The notes: generated by a model not told the origin, from the sequence alone. A stretch of 64,000 nt of DNA from Planctomycetota bacterium (GCA_029260755.1 JAJDCQ010000135.1:35732-99731); one strand, 5' to 3'; positions 1 through 8,151 are shown, counted from the first letter of the stretch. Numbers and translations: made by a program.

Positions 1-441
1 CTCGACGCGAAGACGGCCGACGCGATCCTCGAGCGCCTGAGGTTCTCGACGAAGGCCCGCGTCCGCGCCGTCGAGCTCGTCCGCGACGCCGGCCGCTTCG
101 GGGAGGCGCGAACGATGAGCACCGCCGCGCTCAAGCGGTTCCTTCGGCGCGACGGGTTCGAGGAGCACCTCGAGCTCCACCGCGTCGACCGCCTCGCCGC
201 CGGCGCCGCCCTCGACGACTTCGAGCACTGCCGCGACCGGCTCGCGGCGTGGCGCGCGGCGCCGCCCGCCGACGGCCTCCGCCCGCCGCCGCTGGTGACC
301 GGCGGAGACCTCAAGGGCTGGGGCTACCCGCCGGGGCCGGCGTTCAAGACGATCCTGACCGCGGTCGAGGACGCGCAGCTCGAGGGGACCCTCCGGAGCA
401 AGGACGAGGCGGAGGCGTTCGTCCGGGAGCGGATGTCGTGA
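1..441 (+). CDS. cca: CCA tRNA nucleotidyltransferase, C-terminal part (5' end outside window)
   Basis: The reading frame is open from the first base, so this is the 3' end of a longer gene; the internal ATG at 115 is not taken as the start. The end of the protein carries the motif GGDLKGWGYPPGPAFKTIL followed by a helix with AQLEG and a final EAEAFVRERM. This is the usual C-terminal signature of class II CCA-adding enzymes and poly(A) polymerases, in the RNA-binding body and tail region. The enzyme adds or repairs the 3' CCA of tRNAs in the cytoplasm. The nucleotidyltransferase head lies outside the window, so CCA-adding cannot be separated from A-adding or CC-adding specificity. No downstream gene follows closely; repeat elements begin within 50 bases of the stop. 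Confidence 0.8.
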   Translation, partial: LDAKTADAILERLRFSTKARVRAVELVRDAGRFGEARTMSTAALKRFLRRDGFEEHLELHRVDRLAAGAALDDFEHCRDRLAAWRAAPPADGLRPPPLVTGGDLKGWGYPPGPAFKTILTAVEDAQLEGTLRSKDEAEAFVRERMS

Positions 442-489
442 GCACCGCTATGGCGAACATCCGAGACCTGACCCCTGGCCCCCTCGTTC

Positions 490-625
490 GTTCCAGGAAC
501 GACGGAATCTCACGCAAAGGCGCAAAGGCGCAAAGGGGCCCTGCCAGGTCGAGATCTCGGATCAGAGCAACGATCCCTTTGCGCCTTTGCGCCTTTGCGT
601 GAGCTCACTTCGCTGTTCCAGGAAC
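490..625. repeat. Interspersed inverted-repeat element A (CGCAAAGG type)
   Basis: Two perfect 29-base arms (509-537 and 575-603) face each other across a 37-base spacer. Each arm is built from three copies of the short unit CGCAAAGG. Outside the arms each side carries the same small palindrome GTTCCAGGAAC (490-500 and 615-625), so the whole element is symmetrical. Translations of such arms give peptides like SRKGAKAQR and LRLCAFA, which I know as frequent spurious predictions in many genomes. It is non-coding, and its mobilising function is not known to me. Confidence 0.75.
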
Positions 626-663
626 AGCGCCGACACGGCAGTGACGTCGCACCGACCGGAACG

Positions 664-757
664 AATCCAGCCAATCCAACAATCCGCGGTTTCGTTCTCT
701 TTCGCACACGGACGAGTGGAACCGCGGATTTCGCTGATGACGCGGATTACGAGTGGC
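664..757. repeat. Interspersed repeat element B (CCGCGGATT type)
   Basis: A perfect 11-base inverted pair, AATCCGCGGTT at 681-691 and AACCGCGGATT at 720-730, is flaked by degenerate copies: CCAATCCAAC on the left, and GCTGATGACGCGGATTA on the right. The right-hand sequence translates as a DFADDAD-like string, another common spurious peptide. It lies only about 40 bases from element A and is non-coding. Together the two fill most of the gap of more than 300 bases between the CCA enzyme and the lipoprotein gene. Confidence 0.6.
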
Positions 758-817
758 CTGCCGACGTCCGGTTCACGGTCGTCGCGCGAGCCCTGACCCC
801 TTCGTCTGTCTCCGAGC

Positions 818-1513
818 CTACTTCCCGGGCGGCTCGTCGTACGCGCCGGAGCCTTCGCCGGGTGGCGGCGGGGCGCCGTCGTCGGACGGTGGCGGCGGGG
901 CGCCGTCGCGGGACGGGGGCGGCGGGGCGCCGCCGTCGCCGAACGGGTCGCCGGGCGCGGGGCCGTCGGCCGGCCGGCGCGGGGCGTACGGGTCGCGGTC
1001 CTCGCGGTCGACCCGCTCGTCGCCGGGGTCGCCCGGGCGGTGGTAGGTGTCGGAGTCCGGCAGGTAGAGCTCGTCGGGCGGCGGCCCCTGGGTGCGCCGC
1101 GCCGTGAGCGACTCGATCAGGTCGATGAACCGGCGCGCATCCTCGGGGGTGTGGAAGAGGATCTTCGTCAGGTACTGGTCGCTCTGGCCCCAGAGGTAGA
1201 CGTAGTTGTTCTCGTAGAGGTCGATCTTGGCGACGTTCCGGTAGTAGATCTTGACGTAGTTCTGGTAGCGCTCGCGCCGCCCGCGGACGACGCCCTGGAA
1301 GTACCAGGCGAACGAGAACTCGTCGACGTGCGCCGAGAGGATGCGCGGGCTCCTCGCCCGGGCGATCGTCTCCTCGAGCTCGCGCCGCGCGTCGAACGTG
1401 CCGAGGTCGCTCAGCGTGAAGACCTGCGCCTCGTAGGGCACCGTCGCGGGGCAACCCGTCGCGAAGACGCAGAGCGCCGCTGAGAAGAGGACTGCCAGAC
1501 CGGACCGGTTCAT
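818..1513 (-). CDS. Predicted lipoprotein with a Pro/Gly-rich C-terminal tail
   Basis: A 231-aa protein. I chose the ATG at 1513 because it places a typical lipoprotein signal at the N terminus: MNR, a hydrophobic stretch, then the lipobox FATGC with the lipidated Cys at about residue 20. The mature central part (about residues 30-140) is folded-looking and rich in Tyr and Phe, with two aromatic runs (YVKIYYRN and NYVYLWGQ); I do not recognise the family. The last 60 residues are low-complexity Pro, Gly and Asp with repeats of RDGAPPPP and DDGAPPPP, likely a flexible tail. It is an envelope protein of unknown function that stands alone, with repeat elements downstream. Confidence 0.65.
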   Translation of the reverse strand: MNRSGLAVLFSAALCVFATGCPATVPYEAQVFTLSDLGTFDARRELEETIARARSPRILSAHVDEFSFAWYFQGVVRGRRERYQNYVKIYYRNVAKIDLYENNYVYLWGQSDQYLTKILFHTPEDARRFIDLIESLTARRTQGPPPDELYLPDSDTYHRPGDPGDERVDREDRDPYAPRRPADGPAPGDPFGDGGAPPPPSRDGAPPPPSDDGAPPPPGEGSGAYDEPPGK

Positions 1514-1722
1514 CGTGGCTTCACCCGTGTCGATTATTCCGCGGAGTCCCGAAGACGCGGCGAACGCTCGGCCTTCGGGGTCGCGACCCCCGCCCCGAAC
1601 CATCTTGCCTCCGCGGCCGGACCTCGGCAACCGGGCGACGCGCTTTCATCGCCACAGGAGGCGGCGCGGTCGAGAGTTGCCGCATCGGTCGGCGGTCGCC
1701 GCCGGACGCCGGACGGTCGCCG

Positions 1723-2496
1723 TCAGAGGGCGGTCCAGCCCCCGTCGACCATGAGAACGTGGCCGGTGACGTAGCCGGCGGCCGGCGAGGCAAGGAAGAC
1801 GACGGCCGGCGCGATCTCGTCGGGGCGAGCGGGGCGACCGAGCGGCGTCTTCGCCTCGATGACCGCGCGGGTCGCCGGCTCGTCGAGGGTGTGGGCGGTC
1901 ATCGCCGTCCGGGTGTAGCCGGGACCGATCGCGTTCACCCGGATCCCGTGGGGCGCCCACTCGACGGCGCAGGTGCGGGTGAGCTGGACGACCGCGCCCT
2001 TGGTCGCCGCGTAGGGCGCCGAGAGCGGGTCGGCGACGAGGCCGGCGAACGAGGCCAGGTTGACGATCGCGCCGCCCCGCTGGGCGTCGATCCAGCGGCG
2101 CGCCGCCGACCGCATGCACCGGAAGACGCCCGAGAGGTTGAGCGCGATCATCCGCTCGAGATCATCATCGGGGTAGTCCTCGGCCGGCGTCCGCTGACTC
2201 ATCCCGGCGTTGTTGACGAGGATGTCGACCGGGCCGAGGTCGGCCTCGACGCGGTCGAGCATCGCCTCGACGCTCTCGGTGCGGGTGACGTCGGTCGCCA
2301 CCGCGATCGCGCTCGCGCCCGAGGCGCGCAGCGTCTCGACCGTCTCGGCGGCGCTCGACGCGTCGATCTCGGCGACGGCGATCTTCGCGCCCCGGGCGGC
2401 GAGCGCCGCCGCGATCGCCGCGCCGATCCCGCGGCCCGCGCCGGTCACGACGGCGGTCCGGCCGTCGAGGTCGAACATCGTCCGGTAGTCGATCAT
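1723..2496 (-). CDS. SDR-family oxidoreductase, 3-oxoacyl-ACP-reductase-like
   Basis: A 257-aa classical short-chain dehydrogenase/reductase. The nucleotide-binding loop TGAGRGIG is at residues 18-25, the NNAG motif at 95-98, and the catalytic Ser149, Tyr162 and Lys166 (YAATK) are all present. The C terminus has the usual GYVTGHVLMVDGGWTAL ending. The acidic Glu43 after the second strand suggests NAD(H) preference, but this is inference. The substrate cannot be told; FabG-like reductases and sugar or secondary-alcohol dehydrogenases share this pattern. The start at 2496 gives the normal family length; a longer open frame upstream is not conserved-looking and runs over the divergent gene. It is divergent from the membrane-protein gene at 2579. 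Confidence 0.88.
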   Translation of the reverse strand: MIDYRTMFDLDGRTAVVTGAGRGIGAAIAAALAARGAKIAVAEIDASSAAETVETLRASGASAIAVATDVTRTESVEAMLDRVEADLGPVDILVNNAGMSQRTPAEDYPDDDLERMIALNLSGVFRCMRSAARRWIDAQRGGAIVNLASFAGLVADPLSAPYAATKGAVVQLTRTCAVEWAPHGIRVNAIGPGYTRTAMTAHTLDEPATRAVIEAKTPLGRPARPDEIAPAVVFLASPAAGYVTGHVLMVDGGWTAL

Positions 2497-2541
2497 CGCT
2501 CGAGTCCTTGCGCTCGGCTCCCCCGGGCTCACCGCGCTCTC

Positions 2542-2570
2542 TTTACGACGGCGCGGCGCGACAGTAGCAT
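2542..2570 (+). promoter_or_regulatory. Probable sigma70 promoter giving a leaderless mRNA
   Basis: TTTACG (2542-2547) and TAGCAT (2565-2570) are separated by 17 bases. The -10 box ends 8 bases before the ATG at 2579, so transcription would start at or next to the start codon, and no Shine-Dalgarno sequence is visible. Almost the same arrangement precedes the AAA ATPase gene at 37606. Confidence 0.45.
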
Positions 2571-2578
2571 CCGCCGCC

Positions 2579-3082
2579 ATGAATCTCACCTTCGACGGCG
2601 CCCATGTGGCGAAGTTCATCCATCTGCTCGGCATCGCCCTGTGGTTCGGCTCGTCCGCGAGCGTCGGGCTGCTCTCGGCCCGCTTCAAGCGCGAGACCGA
2701 CTGGAACGGCCGCCTCGCCATCCAGCGCGCGATCGCCTCGATCGAGATGAAGGGCGTCCTCGCCGGGCTCGCCCTCTCGGTGATCGGCGGCCTCTGGATG
2801 CTCCACCACGTCCTCCAGCAGCCCGGTCGGGAGCTGGGGAAGGAGGCCTGGCTGCACGCGAAGCTCACGTTCGTGTTCATCGCGGCGGTCGCCGCCGTCG
2901 TCGGGATCGTCCTCCACCGCGGCGGGCTCCGCCGCTCGGTGGAGGAGGGCGCGGCCGCGACCCCCGCGACGACCGAGCACGACGAGGCGTTCTTCCGCGC
3001 CAAGAAGGGCTGGATGTTCACCCAGATCGCGATGGCGCTCGGGCTCGGCGGCGCCCTCTTCTTCGTGATCTTCGGGCGCTAG
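2579..3082 (+). CDS. Small integral membrane protein (CopD/HemJ-like layout)
   Basis: A 167-aa protein with four hydrophobic helices at about residues 12-30, 58-78, 95-113 and 148-166. The first helix contains KFIHLLGIALWFGSS and the third is preceded by WLHAKL. This His-in-helix pattern is seen in CopD, HemJ and DUF2269/DUF4149-type small membrane proteins, some of which bind haem or metals. I cannot assign it to one of them with certainty, so the function is left open. It lies alone on the plus strand, divergent from the SDR gene. The stop codon sits inside the perfect palindrome GCGCTAGCTAGCGC (3076-3089). The start has no Shine-Dalgarno sequence, in keeping with a leaderless transcript. 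Confidence 0.6.
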   Translation: MNLTFDGAHVAKFIHLLGIALWFGSSASVGLLSARFKRETDWNGRLAIQRAIASIEMKGVLAGLALSVIGGLWMLHHVLQQPGRELGKEAWLHAKLTFVFIAAVAAVVGIVLHRGGLRRSVEEGAAATPATTEHDEAFFRAKKGWMFTQIAMALGLGGALFFVIFGR

Positions 3083-3107
3083 CTAGCGCCGCCTCTCCGG
3101 CCTCCGG

Positions 3108-3358
3108 CTCGCCTCCGGCGAGTGATGAAACCACGGAGGCACGGAGACACGGAGGATTCACGGAGAAACGCGGGCAGCGCCTACCGGATTGGCGTCGCTC
3201 CGGGACGAGGACCACCGAGGCACCGAGGGGCCTCGGCCCGACCAGGTCTCCCCTTGTCGGATCGTGGTCGCCTCGATCCCGCCTAGGATCGCGCCAGACA
3301 GAGGATCCTCCGTGTCCTCCGTGTCTCCGTGGTGCCATCCTCTTCGCCGAAGGCGAAG
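3108..3358. repeat. Interspersed inverted-repeat element C (CACGGAGG type)
   Basis: The arms CCACGGAGGCACGGAGACAC... (3131-3156) and its near reverse complement (3305-3332, with small differences and one indel) are made of iterated CACGGAG units. Terminal hairpins bound the element: CTCGCC-TCC-GGCGAG (3108-3122) and CTTCGCC-GAA-GGCGAAG (3342-3358). The interior of about 150 bases shows a degenerate second set of units (ACCACCGAGGCACCGAGG). The architecture matches element A. Spurious peptides such as RRHGGHGG arise from it; no real gene is present. Confidence 0.75.
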
Positions 3359-3374
3359 CGAGCCGACGACTCTC

Positions 3375-4385
3375 CTAGCGATCGGTCGCCCGGCGCCGCC
3401 CCGGCGCCTGCATCCGGGCGCTCTTGCGGCGCGCCATCTCCTTCGCGATCGCCAGCGCCCGGCGCGGCGGCTGCCCCGAGATCAGGAGCTCGAGGTCCGC
3501 GACGAGGGCGACCGCATCCGGGTAGCGGTACTTCGGAGGGCGCGCCGTCATGTGGGCGACGACGGCGTCGATGTCCGGCAGCAGGCTCGGCACGAGCGTC
3601 CCCGGCAAGGGCACGTTCTCGCGAAGGTGCCGCAGGACCGTCTCGCCCTTGTTGTTGCCCCGGAGCGGGACGACGCCGGTCAGCAGCTCGAACAGGAGGA
3701 TCCCGAGCGAGTAGATGTCGCTCCGGACGTCGACATCGGGCCGACCGAGCGCGCTCTCGGGCGAGACGTACTTCGGCGTCCCGAGCCCGATCCCGATCTC
3801 GGACCCGTCGTCGTTCCGGGTGCCCCTGGGCTGCACCTCGGTCGCCAGGCCGAAGTCGGCGAGCTTGCTCTCGCCCGTCACCCGGCAGAGCAGAACGTTC
3901 GAGGCCTTCACGTCCCGGTGGAGGATTCCGCGCGACGCCCCGTGGTGGAGCGCCTTCGCGACGTCCCGCACGATCCGTAGCGAGGAGCCGACGTCGAACT
4001 TCCCGTGGGCCCGGACGAGGTCCTCGACGACCGTCCCGTCGACCAGCTCCATCCCCAGCCAGTGGAGGCCGTCGGTGACGCCGGTGTCGAAGACGGTGAC
4101 GATGTTCTGGTGGACGAGGCGGGCGGCGAGGTGCGCCTCGTGGTGGAAGCGCTGGACGAAGTCGGCGTCCGCGGCGATCGCCGGGGCGAGCACCTTGACC
4201 GCGCTCGGGCGGGCGAGCGCCTCGTGAACGCCGCGGTAGACGACGGCGTGGGTGCCCCGCCCGAGGAGGTCCTCGATGACATAGGGACCGACCTGCGTGG
4301 GCCGAACCGGGAGCGAGGCGAGCTTCGCCACCCGGCCCGATGCTCGTCGCGGCGCCCCATGCTCCCCTGGAGTGTCGCCGGCCAC
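3375..4385 (-). CDS. Soluble Ser/Thr protein kinase, Pkn type
   Basis: A 336-aa protein that is essentially one kinase domain (about residues 33-310). The glycine loop LGRGTHAVVY is at 41-50, Lys64 is in SAVKVL, Glu83 is the helix-C partner, HRDVKASN is at 156-163 and DFG at 177-179, with a GTPKYVSPE activation-segment end. All catalytic residues are present, so it should be active. There is no membrane helix or sensor domain, unlike the other three kinases here; the basic C terminus (RRKSARMQAPGRRRATDR) may bind nucleic acid or membrane (inference). It lies downstream of the GspF/PilC gene on the same strand, separated by a strong hairpin, so it probably has its own promoter. The exact start codon is uncertain, since the first 30 residues are low-complexity. 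Confidence 0.88.
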   Translation of the reverse strand: MAGDTPGEHGAPRRASGRVAKLASLPVRPTQVGPYVIEDLLGRGTHAVVYRGVHEALARPSAVKVLAPAIAADADFVQRFHHEAHLAARLVHQNIVTVFDTGVTDGLHWLGMELVDGTVVEDLVRAHGKFDVGSSLRIVRDVAKALHHGASRGILHRDVKASNVLLCRVTGESKLADFGLATEVQPRGTRNDDGSEIGIGLGTPKYVSPESALGRPDVDVRSDIYSLGILLFELLTGVVPLRGNNKGETVLRHLRENVPLPGTLVPSLLPDIDAVVAHMTARPPKYRYPDAVALVADLELLISGQPPRRALAIAKEMARRKSARMQAPGRRRATDR

Positions 4386-4414
4386 CGGCTACCCCTTCCG
4401 CAGGGCCCGTACGA

Positions 4415-4444
4415 ACGAAAGGGCCCCCAGAGGGGCCCTTTCGT
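4415..4444 (-). terminator. Strong hairpin terminator after the GspF/PilC gene
   Basis: A perfect 13-bp stem (4415-4427 with 4432-4444) closes on a 4-base loop, followed on the minus strand by only a weak TTCGTTCG tract. It sits between the stop of the secretion gene and the start of the kinase gene, so it can end the first transcript or partly attenuate the second. Confidence 0.7.
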
Positions 4445-4468
4445 CGTCCGATCCGTCGAAACCGCTCG

Positions 4469-5722
4469 CTAGAGCTTCTGGATCAGCTGGATCAGCGGCA
4501 TGAAGAGCGCGACGACGATGAAGCCGACGGCGCCGCCCATACCGACGATCAGGACCGGCTCGATGATCGACGTGAGCGAGTCGACGAGGACGTCGACGTC
4601 GTCGTCGTAGTTGTTGGCGATCTTGATGAGCATCTTGTCCAGCTCACCCGTCTCCTCGCCGATGTCCACCATGTTGACGGTCATGTCGTCGAAGACGCCG
4701 CTCTGCTGGAGCGGGCGCGCGATCGATTCACCCTCACGGATGGAGGCGTGAACGTCGTCGATCGCTCGGGCGATGACGGCATTGTCGACCGCCTCCCGGA
4801 CGATCGACAGCGATTCCAGGATCGGAACACCGGACGCGATGAGCGTTCCCAGCGTTCGACAGAATCGTGAGATCGTCGACTTGCGGATGATCACGCCGAA
4901 GAGCGGCATGCTCAGCTTCGATTTGTCGAGGATGTAGCGGCCCTTGGGCGTCTTCCCGACCGCGACCAGGATCGCCCACAGGGCGAACGGGACGACGAAG
5001 AGCAGGTACCAGTAGGTCGCGACGACGTGGGAGATCGTCAGGAGCAGCTCGGTCGGCGCCGGCAGCCGCACGCCCGTCTCCTCGAACATCTTCTTGAAGG
5101 ACGGGATGACGAACTTCATGATTCCGGCGAGGATACCGACGGCGACGACGGTCACGACGATCGGGTAGACGAGCGCGCCGATGACCTTCTTGCGCAGCCG
5201 GAGCGACTTGTCCATGAAGTTGGACAGGCGCTCGAGGATCGTGTCGAGGACACCACCCGCCTCACCGGCGCGGATCATGTTGACGAAGAGCTTGTCGAAG
5301 GCCTTGGGGTGCTTCGCCATCGCCTCCGACAGGGTCGAGCCGCCCTCGACGTCGTCCGCGACATTGCCGAGGACCGTCTTGAGCGTTCCCGGCTTGAGCT
5401 GACCCTCGAGGATCCGGAGCGACCGAACGATCGGCAGACCGGCGTCCTGGAGCGTCGAGAGCTGCGTCGTGAACGTCGCGAGCTGACTCAGCCCGACCCG
5501 GCCGAACGAGATGCTGAAGCCCTTCTTCTTGGGCTTCGCGGCGCCGGGCGCGGCGGCGGCTGCGCCGTCGCCCTTGCCCCCGCCAGCCTTCTCCTTGACC
5601 TTGGTCGGGAAGTAGCCGAGACCACGGATCTTGTTGAGGGCCTCATCGCGGCTGTCAGCCTCGATTTCCTTCTTGACCTTCTGGCCCTTGGCATCCATGG
5701 CCTCGAACGCGAAGACCGGCAT
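4469..5722 (-). CDS. gspF: Type II secretion/type IV pilus inner-membrane platform protein (GspF/PilC family)
   Basis: A 417-aa protein with two repeated GspF domains (about residues 79-206 and 283-405), each with the family signature (GEAGGVLD at 153-160, GEETGELD at 355-362), and three hydrophobic segments (about 182-205, 233-255 and 386-411). The N-terminal about 45 residues (MPVFAFEAMDAKGQKVKKEI) are the usual cytoplasmic start; a short Gly/Ala/Lys linker follows. The family forms the inner-membrane platform that couples the assembly ATPase to pseudopilus or pilus growth. A good GGAGGAGG ribosome site precedes the ATG by 7 bases. No GspE, GspD or pilin gene is near, so the rest of the machine must be encoded elsewhere; GspF cannot be told from PilC by sequence alone. 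Confidence 0.92.
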   Translation of the reverse strand: MPVFAFEAMDAKGQKVKKEIEADSRDEALNKIRGLGYFPTKVKEKAGGGKGDGAAAAAPGAAKPKKKGFSISFGRVGLSQLATFTTQLSTLQDAGLPIVRSLRILEGQLKPGTLKTVLGNVADDVEGGSTLSEAMAKHPKAFDKLFVNMIRAGEAGGVLDTILERLSNFMDKSLRLRKKVIGALVYPIVVTVVAVGILAGIMKFVIPSFKKMFEETGVRLPAPTELLLTISHVVATYWYLLFVVPFALWAILVAVGKTPKGRYILDKSKLSMPLFGVIIRKSTISRFCRTLGTLIASGVPILESLSIVREAVDNAVIARAIDDVHASIREGESIARPLQQSGVFDDMTVNMVDIGEETGELDKMLIKIANNYDDDVDVLVDSLTSIIEPVLIVGMGGAVGFIVVALFMPLIQLIQKL

Positions 5723-6030
5723 GGGGAGCCTCCTCCGTCCCTAACCCGGGAAGCAGGGCCCGGGCTCGAAACCCGCTACAGCGGGCAATCTGGGGATCTT
5801 AGCCGAAAGCCGCCCGCCGATGCAATCCCGGGCGACACGCGTTGCGAGATCGCACCCACGTCTCCCGTCCGCCGGCGGACGACGGGCCGATGCCGCAGCG
5901 CGGCGCAACCGACCGAGCTCGCGACATCGCTCCCCTCGCGAGGAAATACGCGCGAGGCGACCTCGGGTTCGAAGCGGATCGCGTCTCTCCTTGCACCCGC
6001 TCGGGGGCGCGGGCATCATGCCGCGCTTCC
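5723..6030. other. Divergent intergenic region (gspF / MFS carrier)
   Basis: 308 bases between divergent genes. Nothing coding is convincing on either strand. The gspF ribosome site lies at its left end. At the right end TTGCAC, 17 bases, CATCAT is followed after 10 bases by the carrier ATG; this resembles the leaderless arrangement at 2579 and 37606 but is weaker. No long repeat or operator-like palindrome was seen. Confidence 0.5.
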
Positions 6031-7422
6031 ATGAACGCCCCCCGATACATCCTCTACGGTTGCGGCCAGGTCGGCATGATGTGCCTGACCCGGTTCCTCC
6101 TCCAGTGGATCGTGAAGTTCGCCGACGACGGCGGCTCGCTCGGGGCGAGCGTGGCGACCGGCGGCCCGACGGGCGCCTTCGGCGCGGCCGTCCCGATCCC
6201 GCTCTTCCTCGGAGCCGCCATCGGCGCGGCCCTGTTCGCGTTCCGGATCTTCGACGCGGTCACCGATCCGCTCGCGGGCGGCCTGAGCGACCGCTGGGTC
6301 AGCCGCGGCGGCCAGCGCCGGTCGCTCCTCTTCTTCGCCCTCCTCGTCCCGCCGATCGGCCTGGTGCTCTGCTTCACCCCGACGATCGACATGGCGCCGG
6401 CCATCCGCTGGCTCTTCGTCGGCGGCGGAATGTTCGTGTTCTTCGTCGGTTACACGTTCTACGCGATCCCCTACTGGAGCCTCGTCGAGGACTACAGCCA
6501 GGGCGATCCGACGGTGCGGCGGCGCCTCTCGAACACCCTCGGCGTCTCGCTCCTGTTCGCGACGGGGACGATCGGGATCGTCAGCGGGATCCTCGTCAGC
6601 AAGCTCGGCTACCGCGACTCCTCGATCATCTTCGCGATCGGGTCGTCGGTCCTCATGGTCCTGCCCTACTTCGCCTCCCCGCCCGGTCTCTCGGACGCCC
6701 AGCCGAGCGCGATCGCCGCGAAGCGTGAGGGGCCGGGGATGCTCCGGGCGGTCTGGTCCTCGCTCTGCAATCGCCGCTACTTCGCGGTGCTGCTGATGTT
6801 CTCGGGCTCGCAGATGTCGTTCACCGTGATGACGAGCGCGGCGCCCTTCATCGCCGAGAAGCTCCTCGGCGGCGACGAGGCGGACGTCGGGCTGATGATG
6901 GGCCCGTTTCTCTTCACGGCGCTCATCGCGGCGATCTTCGTCCCGCGCTTCAGCCGCGCCCTCGGCTGGGAGAAGGCGCTCGTCGTCGCCTCGGTCGCGC
7001 TCGGCGTCGTCTACGCCGGCACCGCCGGCCTCGGCTTCTCGATCGTCATCTCTCCGATGATCACGGCGATGGTCGTCTTCGCCGCCGGCGGACCGATGGC
7101 GGCGGTCCTCCTCGGCCTCGAGGGCGAGGCCGTCACCGAGTGCGCCCGCGACGCCGACGGCGAGAGCACCAGCGTCTACTTCGGCGTCTACAACGTCGTC
7201 GTCAAGTTCATGAACGGCCTGGCCGTCTTCGTCGCCGGGATCCTGACCGACCTCGCCCGCCAGCAGGTGCGATGGGATCTGCTGGAGAGCTGGTTCGGGA
7301 TCGACACGAGCGGCGGCAACTTCTGGGTGCGGTCCATGGGGCTGACGGCGGGCGGCCTGCTCGTGATCGGGGTCGGTCTCTACATCCTCGTGCGCCCCAG
7401 GACGAAACAGCCGGCGAGCTGA
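6031..7422 (+). CDS. MFS carrier of the glycoside-pentoside-hexuronide (MelB-like) type
   Basis: A 463-aa protein with about twelve hydrophobic segments. The stretch FRIFDAVTDPLAGGLSDRW (residues 71-89) is the hallmark of the MFS_2/GPH group, where the Asp pair near the loop 2-3 motif is involved in cation-coupled uptake. Members move sugars or sugar conjugates with Na+ or H+; the substrate here is unknown. The start at 6031 places the first helix (YILYGCGQVGMMCLTRFLLQW) directly at the N terminus; a longer open frame upstream would add 60 residues of non-hydrophobic, Arg-rich sequence and is unlikely. No sugar-metabolising enzyme is adjacent, so the physiological role cannot be inferred from context. 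Confidence 0.85.
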   Translation: MNAPRYILYGCGQVGMMCLTRFLLQWIVKFADDGGSLGASVATGGPTGAFGAAVPIPLFLGAAIGAALFAFRIFDAVTDPLAGGLSDRWVSRGGQRRSLLFFALLVPPIGLVLCFTPTIDMAPAIRWLFVGGGMFVFFVGYTFYAIPYWSLVEDYSQGDPTVRRRLSNTLGVSLLFATGTIGIVSGILVSKLGYRDSSIIFAIGSSVLMVLPYFASPPGLSDAQPSAIAAKREGPGMLRAVWSSLCNRRYFAVLLMFSGSQMSFTVMTSAAPFIAEKLLGGDEADVGLMMGPFLFTALIAAIFVPRFSRALGWEKALVVASVALGVVYAGTAGLGFSIVISPMITAMVVFAAGGPMAAVLLGLEGEAVTECARDADGESTSVYFGVYNVVVKFMNGLAVFVAGILTDLARQQVRWDLLESWFGIDTSGGNFWVRSMGLTAGGLLVIGVGLYILVRPRTKQPAS

Positions 7423-7503
7423 ATTCTCGGGAACCACCGAAGGATCGGGCCCGTCCGGTGACATAGACCTCCGAGCCATCATCTTCGGCCGGAGATCCTC
7501 GCA

Positions 7504-8151
7504 ATGTCATCATCATCTACGACGCCATCGATGAGTCCAGGCGCCTTCGATCAGGCGTGGCGCGCCCGCGCCCTCGCGGGCGAACCCGACGCGGTCGCCG
7601 CCATGAGCGACCACGCCCTCGCCCCGCTGTGGCAGTTCTGCTTCTACCGGGTCGGGAAGAGCCGGCATCTCTGCGAGGAGGTCGTCCAGGAGACGCTCCT
7701 GCGGGCGATCTCCGAGCTCGACCGCTACGACCCGGCCCGAGGCGGCGACGACGTCGTCCCGTGGCTGAAGGGCCTGGCGCGAAACGAGATCCGCCGGGCG
7801 CTCGCCCACGAGCCGGGCGGCGCGAGCCTCGATCAGCTCTGGCAGCGGATCGACCGGGAGTTCCTGGCCGTCCACCGCCGCCTCGAGACCGAGCCGCTCG
7901 CCGACGAGGTGATCGCCCGCCAGGAGACCTCCGAGCTCGTCAACGCGGCGATGGCGCAGATCTCCACCCCGCACCGCGAGGTGCTCGAGGCGAAGTACGT
8001 CCGCGGGCAGACCGTCCGCGCCCTCGCCGACGCGTGGAAGACGACCGAGAAGGCGATCGAGTCTCGCCTCTCCCGAGCGCGAGTCGCCTTCCGCGAGACG
8101 TTCCTCGCGCTCGTCCGAACGCTCGAGGCCGAGCACGCCGCCGCCACCTGA
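7504..8151 (+). CDS. ECF-type RNA polymerase sigma factor
   Basis: A 215-aa sigma factor with region 2 (about residues 45-100: CEEVVQETLLRAISELDRY, then VPWLKGLARNEIRRAL) and region 4 (about 156-202: STPHREVLEAKYVRGQTVRALADAWKTTEKAIESRLSRAR, helix-turn-helix). Region 3 is absent, as usual for ECF factors. A linker of about 50 residues separates the two regions. The gene is followed after 54 bases by a giant membrane protein whose N terminus looks like a sigma-binding segment; the two are very likely co-transcribed and work together as sensor and effector. A GGAG ribosome site lies 9 bases before the ATG. Confidence 0.9.
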   Translation: MSSSSTTPSMSPGAFDQAWRARALAGEPDAVAAMSDHALAPLWQFCFYRVGKSRHLCEEVVQETLLRAISELDRYDPARGGDDVVPWLKGLARNEIRRALAHEPGGASLDQLWQRIDREFLAVHRRLETEPLADEVIARQETSELVNAAMAQISTPHREVLEAKYVRGQTVRALADAWKTTEKAIESRLSRARVAFRETFLALVRTLEAEHAAAT

